From: Clostridiaceae bacterium
GTDB taxonomy: Bacteria; Bacillota; Clostridia; Clostridiales; Clostridiaceae
Assembly (NCBI GenBank): GCA_902363375.1
Contig: CABIZX010000002.1
Location: 372,001 to 436,000, forward strand
Direction of reading: 5' to 3'
Length of the DNA: 64,000 bases
The notes beneath the pieces were generated by a model. It made no database searches. It worked only from the letters and a program-made list of their open reading frames with translations, and was not told the DNA's origin. Below, in pieces: positions 37,308 to 46,313 of this stretch. Position 1 is the first letter of the stretch; every line of letters begins with the position of its first letter. The position numbers were made by a program, and so were the translations under genes.

Positions 37308-37350
37308 GAGACTTATATTCTAAGAATGGAATATAAGTCTCTTTTATTTT
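37308..37350 (+). terminator. Riboswitch-linked terminator
   Basis: 13-bp perfect stem GAGACTTATATTC / GAATATAAGTCTC (37308-37320 and 37329-37341), then TTTTATTTT. Confidence 0.85.
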
Positions 37351-37383
37351 GCTAAAATACATAAATACATAGGAGGAAGTAAA

Positions 37384-38364
37384 ATGATATACGTTTTATA
37401 TGTAATTCTTGCCGCATTTGTAATTGGTTTTTCAATTAGGCTATCTTATTATGTGGATGAGCTTGATAAAAAAACAAATTTATCAGGAGCTTTTATAGGA
37501 GGTGTTATGTTAGCAGCAGTAACATCACTTCCAGAATTATTTACTAGTATTTCATCCACCATATTCTTAGATGAAGTACAATTAGTATCAGGTAATATTC
37601 TTGGAAGCAATATATTTAATTTGACTATTCTAGGAGTTTTAGTTTTATTAGGAGTTAAGAGATTTCAAAACTCTATGATAACATCGAGTCATAGAAATAC
37701 ATTAAAGCTTTTGATGGTGATCTACGGAATTGTGTTTGTAGCTAATTATATAGGAAAAGATTTTTCAATATTTAGTGTAAGTATATTTTCTATAGCTATT
37801 ATGCTATTGTACGTATTTGGAGTTAAGACTATGTCGGGAGATGAATCTTCAGAAGAGGGAGAGGCAAGTACTTGTAGTCTCACAGTAAAACAGATATATG
37901 TTAGATTTATACTATTGAGTATAGGACTAATTGTATTTAGTATAGGAATAACTATAGTAACAGATATGATTGCTAAGGAATTAAACTTAGGTGTTACTTT
38001 AGCTGGAGCACTATTTTTAGGAGTTGCAACTTCACTTCCAGAATTAACGTCGTCTGTATCTCTAGTTAAAAAGGGTAATTTTAATGCTATGGTAGGAAAT
38101 ATTGTTGGAAGTAATCTATTTAATTTCTGTATATTATTTTTAGCAGATATACTATACATAAAAGGCTCTGTTTATCAGCCTTCAGAGCAAGGTTATTTAT
38201 TAATAATCTTTGGATTTATTTGCACTGTAATTGCATATGGTATGTTAAAAATTAAAAAAGAAGAGAGTAAAGAAATACATAAAGTATCAAGTCCATTACC
38301 GTATGTATTAGCTAGTATAGCAATAGTAGCTAGCTATGTAACATATCTAACAATGTCAATATAA
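37384..38364 (+). CDS. Ca2+/Na+ (CaCA family) cation antiporter
   Basis: 326 residues and about ten membrane segments in two inverted repeats. Each repeat holds the alpha motif: AAVTSLPELFTSISS with GNILGSNIFN, and GVATSLPELTSSVS with GNIVGSNLFN. These are the ion-binding loops of YrbG-like exchangers. The start follows TAGGAGGAAG. The leader riboswitch suggests that it removes Mn2+ or a related divalent ion as well as or instead of Ca2+. Confidence 0.88.
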   Translation: MIYVLYVILAAFVIGFSIRLSYYVDELDKKTNLSGAFIGGVMLAAVTSLPELFTSISSTIFLDEVQLVSGNILGSNIFNLTILGVLVLLGVKRFQNSMITSSHRNTLKLLMVIYGIVFVANYIGKDFSIFSVSIFSIAIMLLYVFGVKTMSGDESSEEGEASTCSLTVKQIYVRFILLSIGLIVFSIGITIVTDMIAKELNLGVTLAGALFLGVATSLPELTSSVSLVKKGNFNAMVGNIVGSNLFNFCILFLADILYIKGSVYQPSEQGYLLIIFGFICTVIAYGMLKIKKEESKEIHKVSSPLPYVLASIAIVASYVTYLTMSI

Positions 38365-38383
38365 TATAATATAAGTCTTGATA

Positions 38384-38430
38384 AATAAGAGTTCTTGGTG
38401 TATGAATTACCAAGAACTCTTATTTTATTT
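38384..38430 (+). terminator. Terminator of the antiporter gene
   Basis: 16-bp stem AATAAGAGTTCTTGGT / ACCAAGAACTCTTATT (38384-38399 and 38409-38424) with TTATTT after it. Confidence 0.88.
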
Positions 38431-38596
38431 AATGAATGCTAACTCTAGTTGTTAGTATTTTATCATTTATTCTTGTAATTGGTGAGTTATATGTATAAAA
38501 TGTTAATATTAGTAATAAAATTAGAGAGAAATGTGGATAATTTTTTTATAATGAAGGAGTTTCCATAAATAATATTATTGAAGGTTGGTGATTAAA

Positions 38597-39304
38597 ATGC
38601 TAATTGTGAATGGTGTAACTAAGAAATATGGGAAATTTTTAGCTAATGATAATATAAATTTTCAAGTTAGTGATGGTGAGATAGCTATACTTCTAGGGCC
38701 TAATGGAGCCGGAAAGTCTACAATTATTAAATGTATATGTGGACTTTTAAGATTTCAAGGAGATATATCCATAGATGGATTTGAGAACAAATCTATTGAA
38801 GCTAAGAAGAGAATTGGATATATACCAGAAGTTCCTGTGCTTTATGACATGTTAACGGTGGAAGAGCATTTAGAATTTATTGCTAGAGGGTACAACCTTA
38901 CAGATTGGAAAGATTATGCCGAAGAGCTTTTAAATAGGTTTGAGTTAGATGATAAAAGAAAAAAATTTGGTAAAGAGCTTTCTAAAGGAATGCAACAAAA
39001 GGTAAGTATATGTTGTGCATTACTTCCAAAGCCTAAGGTTATAATTTTTGATGAGCCATTAGTAGGGCTTGACCCTCATGGGATTAAAGCTTTAAAGGAA
39101 TTAATAATGGAGCTAAAAAATCAAGGAGCATCAATGATAATAAGTACACACATGATTGATAGTGTAAAGGAGTTTTGGGATGTGGCACACATTATGATGA
39201 ATGGGAAGATTGCTGCAACAAAGATAAAGGAAGATGCTGAAAAATCTAATGAAGGATTGGAAGAATTATTCTTTAACATTACTGAAGGAAAGGGTGATCA
39301 GTAG
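38597..39304 (+). CDS. ABC transporter ATPase
   Basis: About 235 residues with Walker A GPNGAGKST, signature LSKGMQQKV, Walker B VIIFDEPLVGLD and the switch His in ISTHMIDSV. ATG 38597 is used because it lies 4-10 bases after the GGTTGGTGAT stretch. The stop overlaps the GTG start of the permease gene by one base (TAGTG). The signature LSKG in place of LSGG occurs in ABC-2 exporters. Confidence 0.87.
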   Translation: MLIVNGVTKKYGKFLANDNINFQVSDGEIAILLGPNGAGKSTIIKCICGLLRFQGDISIDGFENKSIEAKKRIGYIPEVPVLYDMLTVEEHLEFIARGYNLTDWKDYAEELLNRFELDDKRKKFGKELSKGMQQKVSICCALLPKPKVIIFDEPLVGLDPHGIKALKELIMELKNQGASMIISTHMIDSVKEFWDVAHIMMNGKIAATKIKEDAEKSNEGLEELFFNITEGKGDQ

Positions 39305-40875
39305 TGCAAGGAATTATTTATCTATGGAGGACAACTTTAAAGAATCAATTTAAGGATTTAAAAAATCACCCCGGTAAGTTAATTGGATATATAATTATAA
39401 TAGCTTTGCTGGCTCTTGTGTTTATAAGTTCAGTTATGACTTCTAATGGTAGTGATAGAGAAAGTTTAAGGTCAATGTCAGAATTGGGAGCAATTATATA
39501 TGTATTATTTATGTTCCTATTTATAAGTCAAATCCTTCAAGGAATATCTTCAGGGTCTACATTCTTTAAAATGGCTGATGTAAATTTATTATTTGTTTCC
39601 CCTATATCATCTAAAAAAATACTTATATATGGGCTTGTAAGACAACTGGGAATGTCTTTACTTATATCTTTTTTTATACTTTTTCAAGCCAGCGTGCTTA
39701 ATCAGGTGTATGGAGTAAAGCCAATAGGGGTAATAGTAATATTTTTAGGATATTTTATATTAACCTTTATAAGTAGCATTATATCTATGGCTATTTACTC
39801 AATTACTAGTGGTAGTGAGAAGAAAAAGAAAATAGTGAAGGGGTTAATCTATCTTTTAGTATTACCTATAATAGCATCTATTTTACTTAATATAAAACAT
39901 GGTGGAAGAGGAATAGGGGCTATAGCTAATGGGATAAATGAGGGATATCTAGAGTTTATTCCATTTGTAGGCTGGGTAAAGTCTTTAATTTATGGGTTTT
40001 TGATAGGAGATGCTTCTAATGCTTTAATTTATATTGCACTAACAGTTGTAGGGATAGCTTTAACTATATTAATTCTCATGAAAAGTAAAAATGAATATTA
40101 TGAGGATGTGCTTCAAGCTACTGAAATCATGTATAAACGTATGGAGGATGCAAAAGAAGGTAGAGTAGTAGATGCTAAAGATACTAAGAAAATAAAGTTT
40201 AAAAATAGTGGAATAAACAAAGGTAAAGGAGCTTCTATATTTTTCTTTAAACATATGTTAGAAAATAAAAGGTCAGGAAAGTTCTTCTTAGATAATACCA
40301 CTCTAATCCAAGCTGTGATAGTAATTGTATTTACATTAACTATGAAGGAATCAGGAAGCATAATATCAACCTTTGCCATGGCTACGTATATTCAACTATC
40401 TATAACTTTTACAGGTCGATGGGTACGAGAGCTTAAGATGCATTATGTATATTTAATTCCTGAAAATCCATTGAAAAAATTAATATATATAATTTCAGAA
40501 AGCCTGATAAAGTGTGCTATTGATGGAATTATACTATTTATTATTGCAGGAATAATACTAGGTTCTTCACCTATAGAGATATTATTATGCATAATAGCAA
40601 GATTAGGATTTGGAATGCTATTTATATCTGGAGATGTGCTGTCTCAAAAAATATTTAAACAGGTTACAGGTAAAGGATTATTAATGTTTTTAACTATATT
40701 TGCCCTAATAATACTTGCGTTACCAGGTGTGGTAGGAGCTATAGTTACAGCTCTTGTATGGAATTTAGGTACAGTTTCTATAATAGTCACATTTATATGG
40801 AATATGCTTATTTCTTTTATAATAATGTGGTCATGTAAAAATATATTAAATAACATAGAGCAGAACTTAGTGTAA
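39304..40875 (+). CDS. ABC exporter permease
   Basis: 523 residues with about twelve membrane segments, grouped around a central cytoplasmic loop rich in Lys and Glu (about 265-315). The N-terminal part (MADVNLLFVSPISSKKILIYG) is typical of putative ABC exporters of Firmicutes. It is translated through start/stop overlap with the ATPase gene. The exported compound is unknown. Confidence 0.82.
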   Translation: MQGIIYLWRTTLKNQFKDLKNHPGKLIGYIIIIALLALVFISSVMTSNGSDRESLRSMSELGAIIYVLFMFLFISQILQGISSGSTFFKMADVNLLFVSPISSKKILIYGLVRQLGMSLLISFFILFQASVLNQVYGVKPIGVIVIFLGYFILTFISSIISMAIYSITSGSEKKKKIVKGLIYLLVLPIIASILLNIKHGGRGIGAIANGINEGYLEFIPFVGWVKSLIYGFLIGDASNALIYIALTVVGIALTILILMKSKNEYYEDVLQATEIMYKRMEDAKEGRVVDAKDTKKIKFKNSGINKGKGASIFFFKHMLENKRSGKFFLDNTTLIQAVIVIVFTLTMKESGSIISTFAMATYIQLSITFTGRWVRELKMHYVYLIPENPLKKLIYIISESLIKCAIDGIILFIIAGIILGSSPIEILLCIIARLGFGMLFISGDVLSQKIFKQVTGKGLLMFLTIFALIILALPGVVGAIVTALVWNLGTVSIIVTFIWNMLISFIIMWSCKNILNNIEQNLV

Positions 40876-40930
40876 GCATAGATAAAATATTTATTTATAT
40901 TATTGGAATTAAGTTAGTTGAGTATAGACT

Positions 40931-40988
40931 ATATTAAATCTAGATTATATTCTAAGTATCACTAATAAATATAATCTAGATTTAATAT
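40931..40988. terminator. Bidirectional terminator between converging genes
   Basis: 21-base perfect arms (40931-40951 and 40968-40988; left arm begins ATATTAAATCTAGATTAT) around a 16-base loop, placed between the permease and the sensor kinase. Confidence 0.8.
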
Positions 40989-41010
40989 TATAATTTATAT
41001 ATTTAAAACT

Positions 41011-42453
41011 TTATTTATATATATCAGAAAATTCGATTTCGATTCTTTCTATTTTATTGTTATAAGATTTAATTGGTGTATATTCTAAATTAGTACATCT
41101 ATCAGACTCTATAGTTTGATTGGGAAAATATAATTTGAATTCACTACCTTTACCAACTTCACTATCTAAAGTTATATCCCCACCATGAAGTACCATGAGA
41201 GATTTTACAAGTGATAGACCAATTCCGGTACCCTCAGAATTTCTAGATATGGACTTATCAATCTGTACAAACCTTTCAAAGATTACTTTTTTCATAGAAT
41301 CATCTATTCCTATACCAGTATCCCTTATTGATACAATGGTATTATTAATGTCTTCAGATATATTTATAAAGATAGTTCCACCTGGATCAGTAAATTTTAT
41401 AGCATTAGATAGAATATTTAAAATGATTCTCTCTAATTTATCTTCATCCACTGCAGTAATTTTTTCTTCAGTAGTGGTATCAAAGATTATATTTATTCCT
41501 TCAGATTTAACAAAGTCAACAACGGAATCAACGATGTTTTCTATTGCATAGACTATATTTATATTCTCAAGCTTAATTTTAAAATTAGAAGATTCAATTT
41601 TAGTTACATCTAGAAGATTATTAATAAGACGTATAAGTCTAAAGGAATTCCGTTTTATGCAATCAACATAGTGTTCAGTTCTGCTTAAATCTATACTAGG
41701 ATTTTTAAATTGTTGAGTTAGAAGCTGGTTAGCACTATATATCACATTAATTGGTGTTTTAAGTTCATGAGATACATCTGCAAAAAAATTAGTTCGTTCT
41801 TTTTCATTTACCATAAGCTTATTATTAGCAATCTCTAGTTTACTTTTAGCTAAAAGAAGTTGTTGATTACTATTAAAACTATGCTTAATAAGCTTAAATT
41901 TTAATATAGAAAAATAAATAATCAGTGATAGGTATAGAATTAGAGAAAATAAATTTATCCAGAAAGATTCGGTATAATTAAAAACTTTAAACATAGCATA
42001 TATATATATAGTAGAAGGTAATAAAACTATAAATATAAATTTTTTTATATCTATAAAAAAAAATAGATTTAAAATAAAGATTAAAAGTAAGTAATAACTT
42101 ATTGATTTACTAATAATAAGTGAATATATGCATGTACATAATGTTAAATAGGTAAGGCAAAATAGAAATATGTTAAAAAGTAAATTATATTTCAAGCGTG
42201 TATTATATCTATTTAAAATTACCTTATGAATTAATAACCAAATTGTAAAAAATATAATATTAATAGTATTAACAGTATTTGTGGTATTTATAAAGATATT
42301 ATCAACTATTAATGAGCTAGAATCAATTGAGTGTATTATAAGTGGTATAGCATTAAATATAATTAAAAATATAGAAGTAATATGACTAAGATCTAAATTA
42401 TGGTTTAATATACATGATTCGAAATCTTCAGATTTGTTTTGTTTAATTTTCAT
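41011..42453 (-). CDS. Orphan membrane sensor histidine kinase
   Basis: About 480 residues. Six to eight predicted membrane helices (about 25-215) form the sensor, then a coiled linker (KSKLEIANNKLMVNEKERTN), HisKA with FFADVSHELKTPINVI, and HATPase with DTGIGIDDSMKKVIFERF and GTGIGLSLVKSLM. ATG 42453 follows GTGAGGTAA; the frame extends to 42504 without a site. No response regulator is adjacent. In clostridia such orphans often phosphorylate Spo0A, but nothing here proves that. Confidence 0.87.
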   Translation of the reverse strand: MKIKQNKSEDFESCILNHNLDLSHITSIFLIIFNAIPLIIHSIDSSSLIVDNIFINTTNTVNTINIIFFTIWLLIHKVILNRYNTRLKYNLLFNIFLFCLTYLTLCTCIYSLIISKSISYYLLLIFILNLFFFIDIKKFIFIVLLPSTIYIYAMFKVFNYTESFWINLFSLILYLSLIIYFSILKFKLIKHSFNSNQQLLLAKSKLEIANNKLMVNEKERTNFFADVSHELKTPINVIYSANQLLTQQFKNPSIDLSRTEHYVDCIKRNSFRLIRLINNLLDVTKIESSNFKIKLENINIVYAIENIVDSVVDFVKSEGINIIFDTTTEEKITAVDEDKLERIILNILSNAIKFTDPGGTIFINISEDINNTIVSIRDTGIGIDDSMKKVIFERFVQIDKSISRNSEGTGIGLSLVKSLMVLHGGDITLDSEVGKGSEFKLYFPNQTIESDRCTNLEYTPIKSYNNKIERIEIEFSDIYK

Positions 42454-43285
42454 TTCTGTTACCTCACTAGTACAAAATTTCAAGAAAAATAGAATAAAAA
42501 TCATATAACAAATGATAAAATATTAACTTAGGATTAAGCTTTGAAAAAATGTTATGTAATAATAGGAATGAAGTTAAAAGTTATATTAAATTTATACTTT
42601 AAATAGAGAAAACTATTAATATAATTTCATGTATAATTATGGAATACTAATAGGATTATAATAGAATTTTTAAATAAAGATTTTAAAAATATATTGGACT
42701 TATAAAAATAGTTATTCATAATCTGCAATTATCCTCCGTATAATTAATTTTCCATAACAAATATAGCATAAATATTAACAAAAATAAAAGCGCTGATATT
42801 AAATTGTCAATTTTACCATTATAAAAAAACTGTTGTTTTAATTTGAAATAAAACAATATTCATCAAATTAAAACAAAAAAAGTAAAAGTATCATAGTAAT
42901 TTTTTTCATGAAAAAGAAATTATCTTCTAAAATATAAGTATATATAAAAATTCATCATGAATATTAACTTTTTGTTAATAATTTATTTATAGAAATATAG
43001 GTATATCAAAATTTTTATCATAATAATCCTATATTTTGAATATAATAATAAAGTATTTACCTTAGTGATACATAAATATTTATAAAAAGTTTCAGGAATA
43101 TGAAAATATAAAGTATAAAATGTGATTTATAGATAATAGGATTTCAACTAGAATGCATTGATTTTATAAAACATATATGTTAGCATGGAAATGGAGTTGT
43201 TACATAAAAATAAGACTATTAGTAGTCATTAAAACTCGCTTTCTCTACTGAAGGGGAGTTATTTTGTTTGGTAGGAGGAGAATAT
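42454..43285. other. Long AT-rich intergenic region
   Basis: 832 bases between divergent genes, with no ORF. It contains an inverted repeat TGTTTTAATTTGA / TCAAATTAAAACA (42834-42846 and 42863-42875). Close to the DUF4430 gene it contains two hairpins: GACTATTAGTAGTC (about 43213-43226) and AACTCGCTT / AAGGGGAGTT (about 43233-43262). The last pair followed by ATTTTG may be an attenuator in a leader of unknown type. Confidence 0.5.
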
Positions 43286-43687
43286 ATGAAAAAGAATATG
43301 AAAGCAATGATAATTTCTTTAATAGTTATAGTTATTGCAATTGGTGGATTTTTTGTCTATAAAAATTTTAATTCAAAACAAAGAATTGAGGGAGATAAAA
43401 CTATAGAAGTTACGGTTATTAGTGAAAAGGATAATTACACTAAAACTTATACACATTCTACTAATGAAGAAACCTTAGGTAAGGCATTAGATGAAATGGG
43501 GATAATTGTTGCGGATACCTCTCAAGCTACTAGATTTTTAACAGGGGTAGATGGTTTAACTGCTGATGGAAGTAAGCAAGAATGGTGGAATCTAAAAGTG
43601 AATGGAAAGGATTCTCAAACTGGTATAGATGATACTGCTATAAGAGATGGTGATAAAATAGAACTAGTACTCACAGTAGGTTGGTAG
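43286..43687 (+). CDS. Membrane-anchored DUF4430 protein
   Basis: About 133 residues from ATG 43286 (AGGAGGAG at 43273-43280). One N-terminal membrane helix, then a single DUF4430 domain: TIEVTVISEKDNYTKTYTH, TLGKALDEMGI, QEWWNLKVNG and IRDGDKIELVLTVGW. It has no lipobox. Its stop is one base before the next start, an ECF S component, so the two are surely co-expressed. A ligand-catching partner of that transporter is inferred. Confidence 0.82.
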   Translation: MKKNMKAMIISLIVIVIAIGGFFVYKNFNSKQRIEGDKTIEVTVISEKDNYTKTYTHSTNEETLGKALDEMGIIVADTSQATRFLTGVDGLTADGSKQEWWNLKVNGKDSQTGIDDTAIRDGDKIELVLTVGW

Positions 43688-43688
43688 T

Positions 43689-44204
43689 ATGTATAAAACT
43701 AAGGATTTAATAATATTAGCATTGCTTGGAGCATTGATGTTTGTATTACAAGTTATGATGAGTGGTATACCTAATATAGAACCAGTATCATTTTTATTAG
43801 TAATATATACTTTAGTATTAGGAAAACAAGCACTAGTAGTTGTAGTGGTATTTAATTTTCTACTTGGGCTTGTTAGTGGAATGGGAACTTGGTGGTTTGG
43901 ATATTGGGTAGTTTGGCCTATGCTAGTATTTGTAGTTTTATTACTTAGAAAAATAATAAAAGAAAATTTTTTAGGATGGAGTATTGTATCAGGGGCATTT
44001 GGAATGTCATTTGGTGCTTTATATTCAGTACCATATATCTTTACAGTATCTAAGACCTTCGCTTTAACCTATTGGATAAATGGAATTCCTTATGACCTAA
44101 TTCATATGATTGGAAACTATTTTATTATGCTTATGCTTGGAAAAAGAGTATACAAACTGTTGAAAAGTTTAGTATCAAAATATGATTTAGGAGTTAAATT
44201 TTAA
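43689..44204 (+). CDS. ECF transporter S component, unknown substrate
   Basis: 171 residues with about six membrane helices. The pattern resembles ECF S subunits: TKDLIILALLGALMFVLQVM at the start, GKQALVVVVVFNFLLGLVSG and GTWWFGYWVVWP in the middle, a late polar helix with YDLIHMIGN. It is coupled to a DUF4430 gene. No EcfT or ATPase gene adjoins it, so it must use a shared module or the one at 27080-29593. A corrinoid or related tetrapyrrole ligand is plausible. Confidence 0.75.
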   Translation: MYKTKDLIILALLGALMFVLQVMMSGIPNIEPVSFLLVIYTLVLGKQALVVVVVFNFLLGLVSGMGTWWFGYWVVWPMLVFVVLLLRKIIKENFLGWSIVSGAFGMSFGALYSVPYIFTVSKTFALTYWINGIPYDLIHMIGNYFIMLMLGKRVYKLLKSLVSKYDLGVKF

Positions 44205-44231
44205 GCTAAGAATTTTTAGATATATAAAAGA

Positions 44232-44268
44232 CTCTAATATATAGAAATTATATATTAGAGTTTTTTTA
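44232..44268 (+). terminator. Terminator after the S component gene
   Basis: CTCTAATATA / TATATTAGAG (44232-44241 and 44251-44260) followed by TTTTTTTATG. Confidence 0.88.
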
Positions 44269-44409
44269 TGCCTTTTTAGGAGCGATTTAGAGAATTAGAT
44301 GTATAAGTAGATGGAATTAAGATGAGTTTATGATATATTTATTCTATGTATTTAAACAAATTGTTTATGAGGGTTTAATACGAAATTTAGTAGGTAAGGG
44401 GTGAAGAAT

Positions 44410-44976
44410 TTGAAGGTATTAGAGACGGAAAGATTAATTTTAAGAGGTTGGGAAATTACAGATTTAGATGATTTTTATCATTATTCTAAGAATCCTAAGA
44501 TTGGTCCTATGGCAGGATGGAAACCTCATAAAAATAAAGAAATATCTAAATGGGTACTTAATTCTTTTATAAAAAATAATGAAATGTGGGCAATTGTATA
44601 TAAGGAAAATAATAAGGTTATTGGTTCCATTGGTAATCATAGAGATGTAAAAAGAAATTTACTAAATGCAAGGATGATAGGATATGTTCTTTCAGAAGAA
44701 TATTGGGGAAAGGAAATTATGATTGAAGTTGTAAAAAGAGTAGTTAAATACTTATTTGAGGAAATGGGATATGATTTAGTTTCTTGCTATCATTATGACT
44801 TCAATTCTCAATCCAAGAAGGTTATTGAAAAGTGCGGTTTTAAGTATGAAGGTGTATTAAGAAGAGCTAGTGAGCTTTATGATGGAAGGATATATGATGA
44901 TGTATGTTATTCAATTTTAAGAGAAGAGTATGAAAATCAAATGTTTAAAGATATATTAGGACCATCAAAATATTAA
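44410..44976 (+). CDS. GNAT-family N-acetyltransferase, RimJ/RimL type
   Basis: About 188 residues: the ETERLILRGWEITDLDDFY start, a VIGSIGNHRD strand, the acetyl-CoA site near GYVLSEEYWGKEIMIEV, and NSQSKKVIEKCGFKYEG. The last segment is the RimJ/RimL signature. TTG at 44410 is taken because TAAGGGGTG (44395-44403) fits it; GTG at 44401 touches the site. Targets could be a protein N-terminus or a small amine. Confidence 0.85.
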   Translation: MKVLETERLILRGWEITDLDDFYHYSKNPKIGPMAGWKPHKNKEISKWVLNSFIKNNEMWAIVYKENNKVIGSIGNHRDVKRNLLNARMIGYVLSEEYWGKEIMIEVVKRVVKYLFEEMGYDLVSCYHYDFNSQSKKVIEKCGFKYEGVLRRASELYDGRIYDDVCYSILREEYENQMFKDILGPSKY

Positions 44977-45002
44977 AAAAATTAAAAATAAAATAGGTTT
45001 GT

Positions 45003-45044
45003 AAAGATATTACTTACGTATATATAGTAATATCTTTAATTTTT
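45003..45044 (+). terminator. Terminator after the acetyltransferase gene
   Basis: 12-bp stem AAAGATATTACT / AGTAATATCTTT (45003-45014 and 45026-45037), then AATTTTT. Confidence 0.85.
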
Positions 45045-45100
45045 GAGTTTTTTATGCAAAATGGAGTTTAGTAAAGATATATAATGAGGAGGATTTATAG

Positions 45101-46267
45101 ATGAAAAGAAAAGATATAATTTCTCATATGGATGATAAATTTCAAGTCAAGGTTCCAGAGTTTTGGGATGAAATTAAAGGTGAACCAATTAGTATTAGGA
45201 AAGAATCAGAAGATAACGGCAATAAGTTTTGGTCATTTAAAATATATATTAAAAAATATATATCTATAGCAGTTGCTTTAGCTGTTATTATAACTTCAGT
45301 ATTTACAGTATATAAACTAAATAGTGGAGGAAAAGAGAAGATAAGTAATGTGGACTTAGATAATAAAGAAGCAAACCTATCATTTAATGAAAAATTAGGT
45401 AAGATACCAAAGGCCAGTAGTATAGAGAGCCCAGAGAATGCATGCTTAGCATATTTTTCATTGTTTTATAATGGAATCCACTACAAAACACCATATTGGT
45501 GGAATTCTCAATATAATAGCTTAGATGACTATGGAAAGATTGTAGCAATCAATGATCTTTTAGGAGAAGAGTTGACTAAAACAAGATATTCTTTAGGTGA
45601 TGGATTTATTGGTGAGAATGAAAAAGATTATTGGAAAGTGGATGGAGCAGCAAATCTTGCTGTTGGAACAAGTATTTATGAAGTTAATGGATATGATTCA
45701 AAAGATATAGTTATGTGTTTAGTAGAAAGTGATAGCGATGTTCCTAATATAATGTTCTTTTGCAGAGATAATTTTGAGGAAATTCCTCAAGACAAATATA
45801 TATTAGATGAAGATAATTATATAAATAACATTAAGATGGCGTATCAAGTAGGAGCGTTTGATAATAAAAAAAGAATTTCAGAGGATATAGACATTAGCGT
45901 GATAGATAGTATTTTTCAAGATATAAAAGGAAAGAAAAAGGTAAATGTTGAGGATCATTATGAATTATGGAAAGAAACAGATGAAGTTAAAAATGCTATA
46001 GATGGGATGAGGAGCATTAGAATTATAACAAAGGACGATATAGCTATTAATTTAGAAATTACTAATAGTGGATATTTAGAAATTTATAATACATGGTCTG
46101 TGTATAAGCTAGATGATGAAGTGTGGGAGACAGTGTGGGAGAAGTTATCCCTTAAGAAGATAAGAGATTATATGGATAGCGAAGATTATAATTATATAGA
46201 TGGAGTATATGTACCAAAATCTGCACCTTTGGATTCACCTAAACTTCAAGAATACTTAAATCCTTAG
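45101..46267 (+). CDS. Anti-sigma-like single-pass membrane protein
   Basis: 388 residues. A cytoplasmic N-terminal part of about 50 residues (MKRKDIISHMDDKFQVKVP), one membrane helix (about 52-70, ISIAVALAVIITSVFTVY) and a large extracytoplasmic domain of about 315 residues with no known family. The layout is that of anti-sigma factors, but no sigma gene adjoins. The start follows GAGGAGG. The function is not known. Confidence 0.6.
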   Translation: MKRKDIISHMDDKFQVKVPEFWDEIKGEPISIRKESEDNGNKFWSFKIYIKKYISIAVALAVIITSVFTVYKLNSGGKEKISNVDLDNKEANLSFNEKLGKIPKASSIESPENACLAYFSLFYNGIHYKTPYWWNSQYNSLDDYGKIVAINDLLGEELTKTRYSLGDGFIGENEKDYWKVDGAANLAVGTSIYEVNGYDSKDIVMCLVESDSDVPNIMFFCRDNFEEIPQDKYILDEDNYINNIKMAYQVGAFDNKKRISEDIDISVIDSIFQDIKGKKKVNVEDHYELWKETDEVKNAIDGMRSIRIITKDDIAINLEITNSGYLEIYNTWSVYKLDDEVWETVWEKLSLKKIRDYMDSEDYNYIDGVYVPKSAPLDSPKLQEYLNP

Positions 46268-46270
46268 AAA

Positions 46271-46313
46271 AATATAGACTCTACAAGGAGTTAACTTGGA
46301 GAGTCTATATTTT
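46271..46313. terminator. Bidirectional terminator
   Basis: ATATAGACTCT / AGAGTCTATAT (46271-46281 and 46299-46309) with a T run on the plus strand. It overlaps the last codons of the converging EamA gene. Confidence 0.8.

Noticed and set aside
41195..41551. 118-codon open frame antisense to the orphan kinase
   Set aside because: Mirror frame of the HATPase domain; the kinase motifs on the minus strand explain the sequence.
42834..42875. Inverted repeat TGTTTTAATTTGA in the long gap, considered as a terminator
   Set aside because: The stem is very AT-rich, the plus strand is followed by A residues rather than T, and no gene ends near it.
43140..43270. Leader of the second DUF4430 gene considered as a cobalamin riboswitch
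   Set aside because: No B12 box (GCCACTG/CCTGCC-type) and none of the conserved core elements found at 26586 are present.
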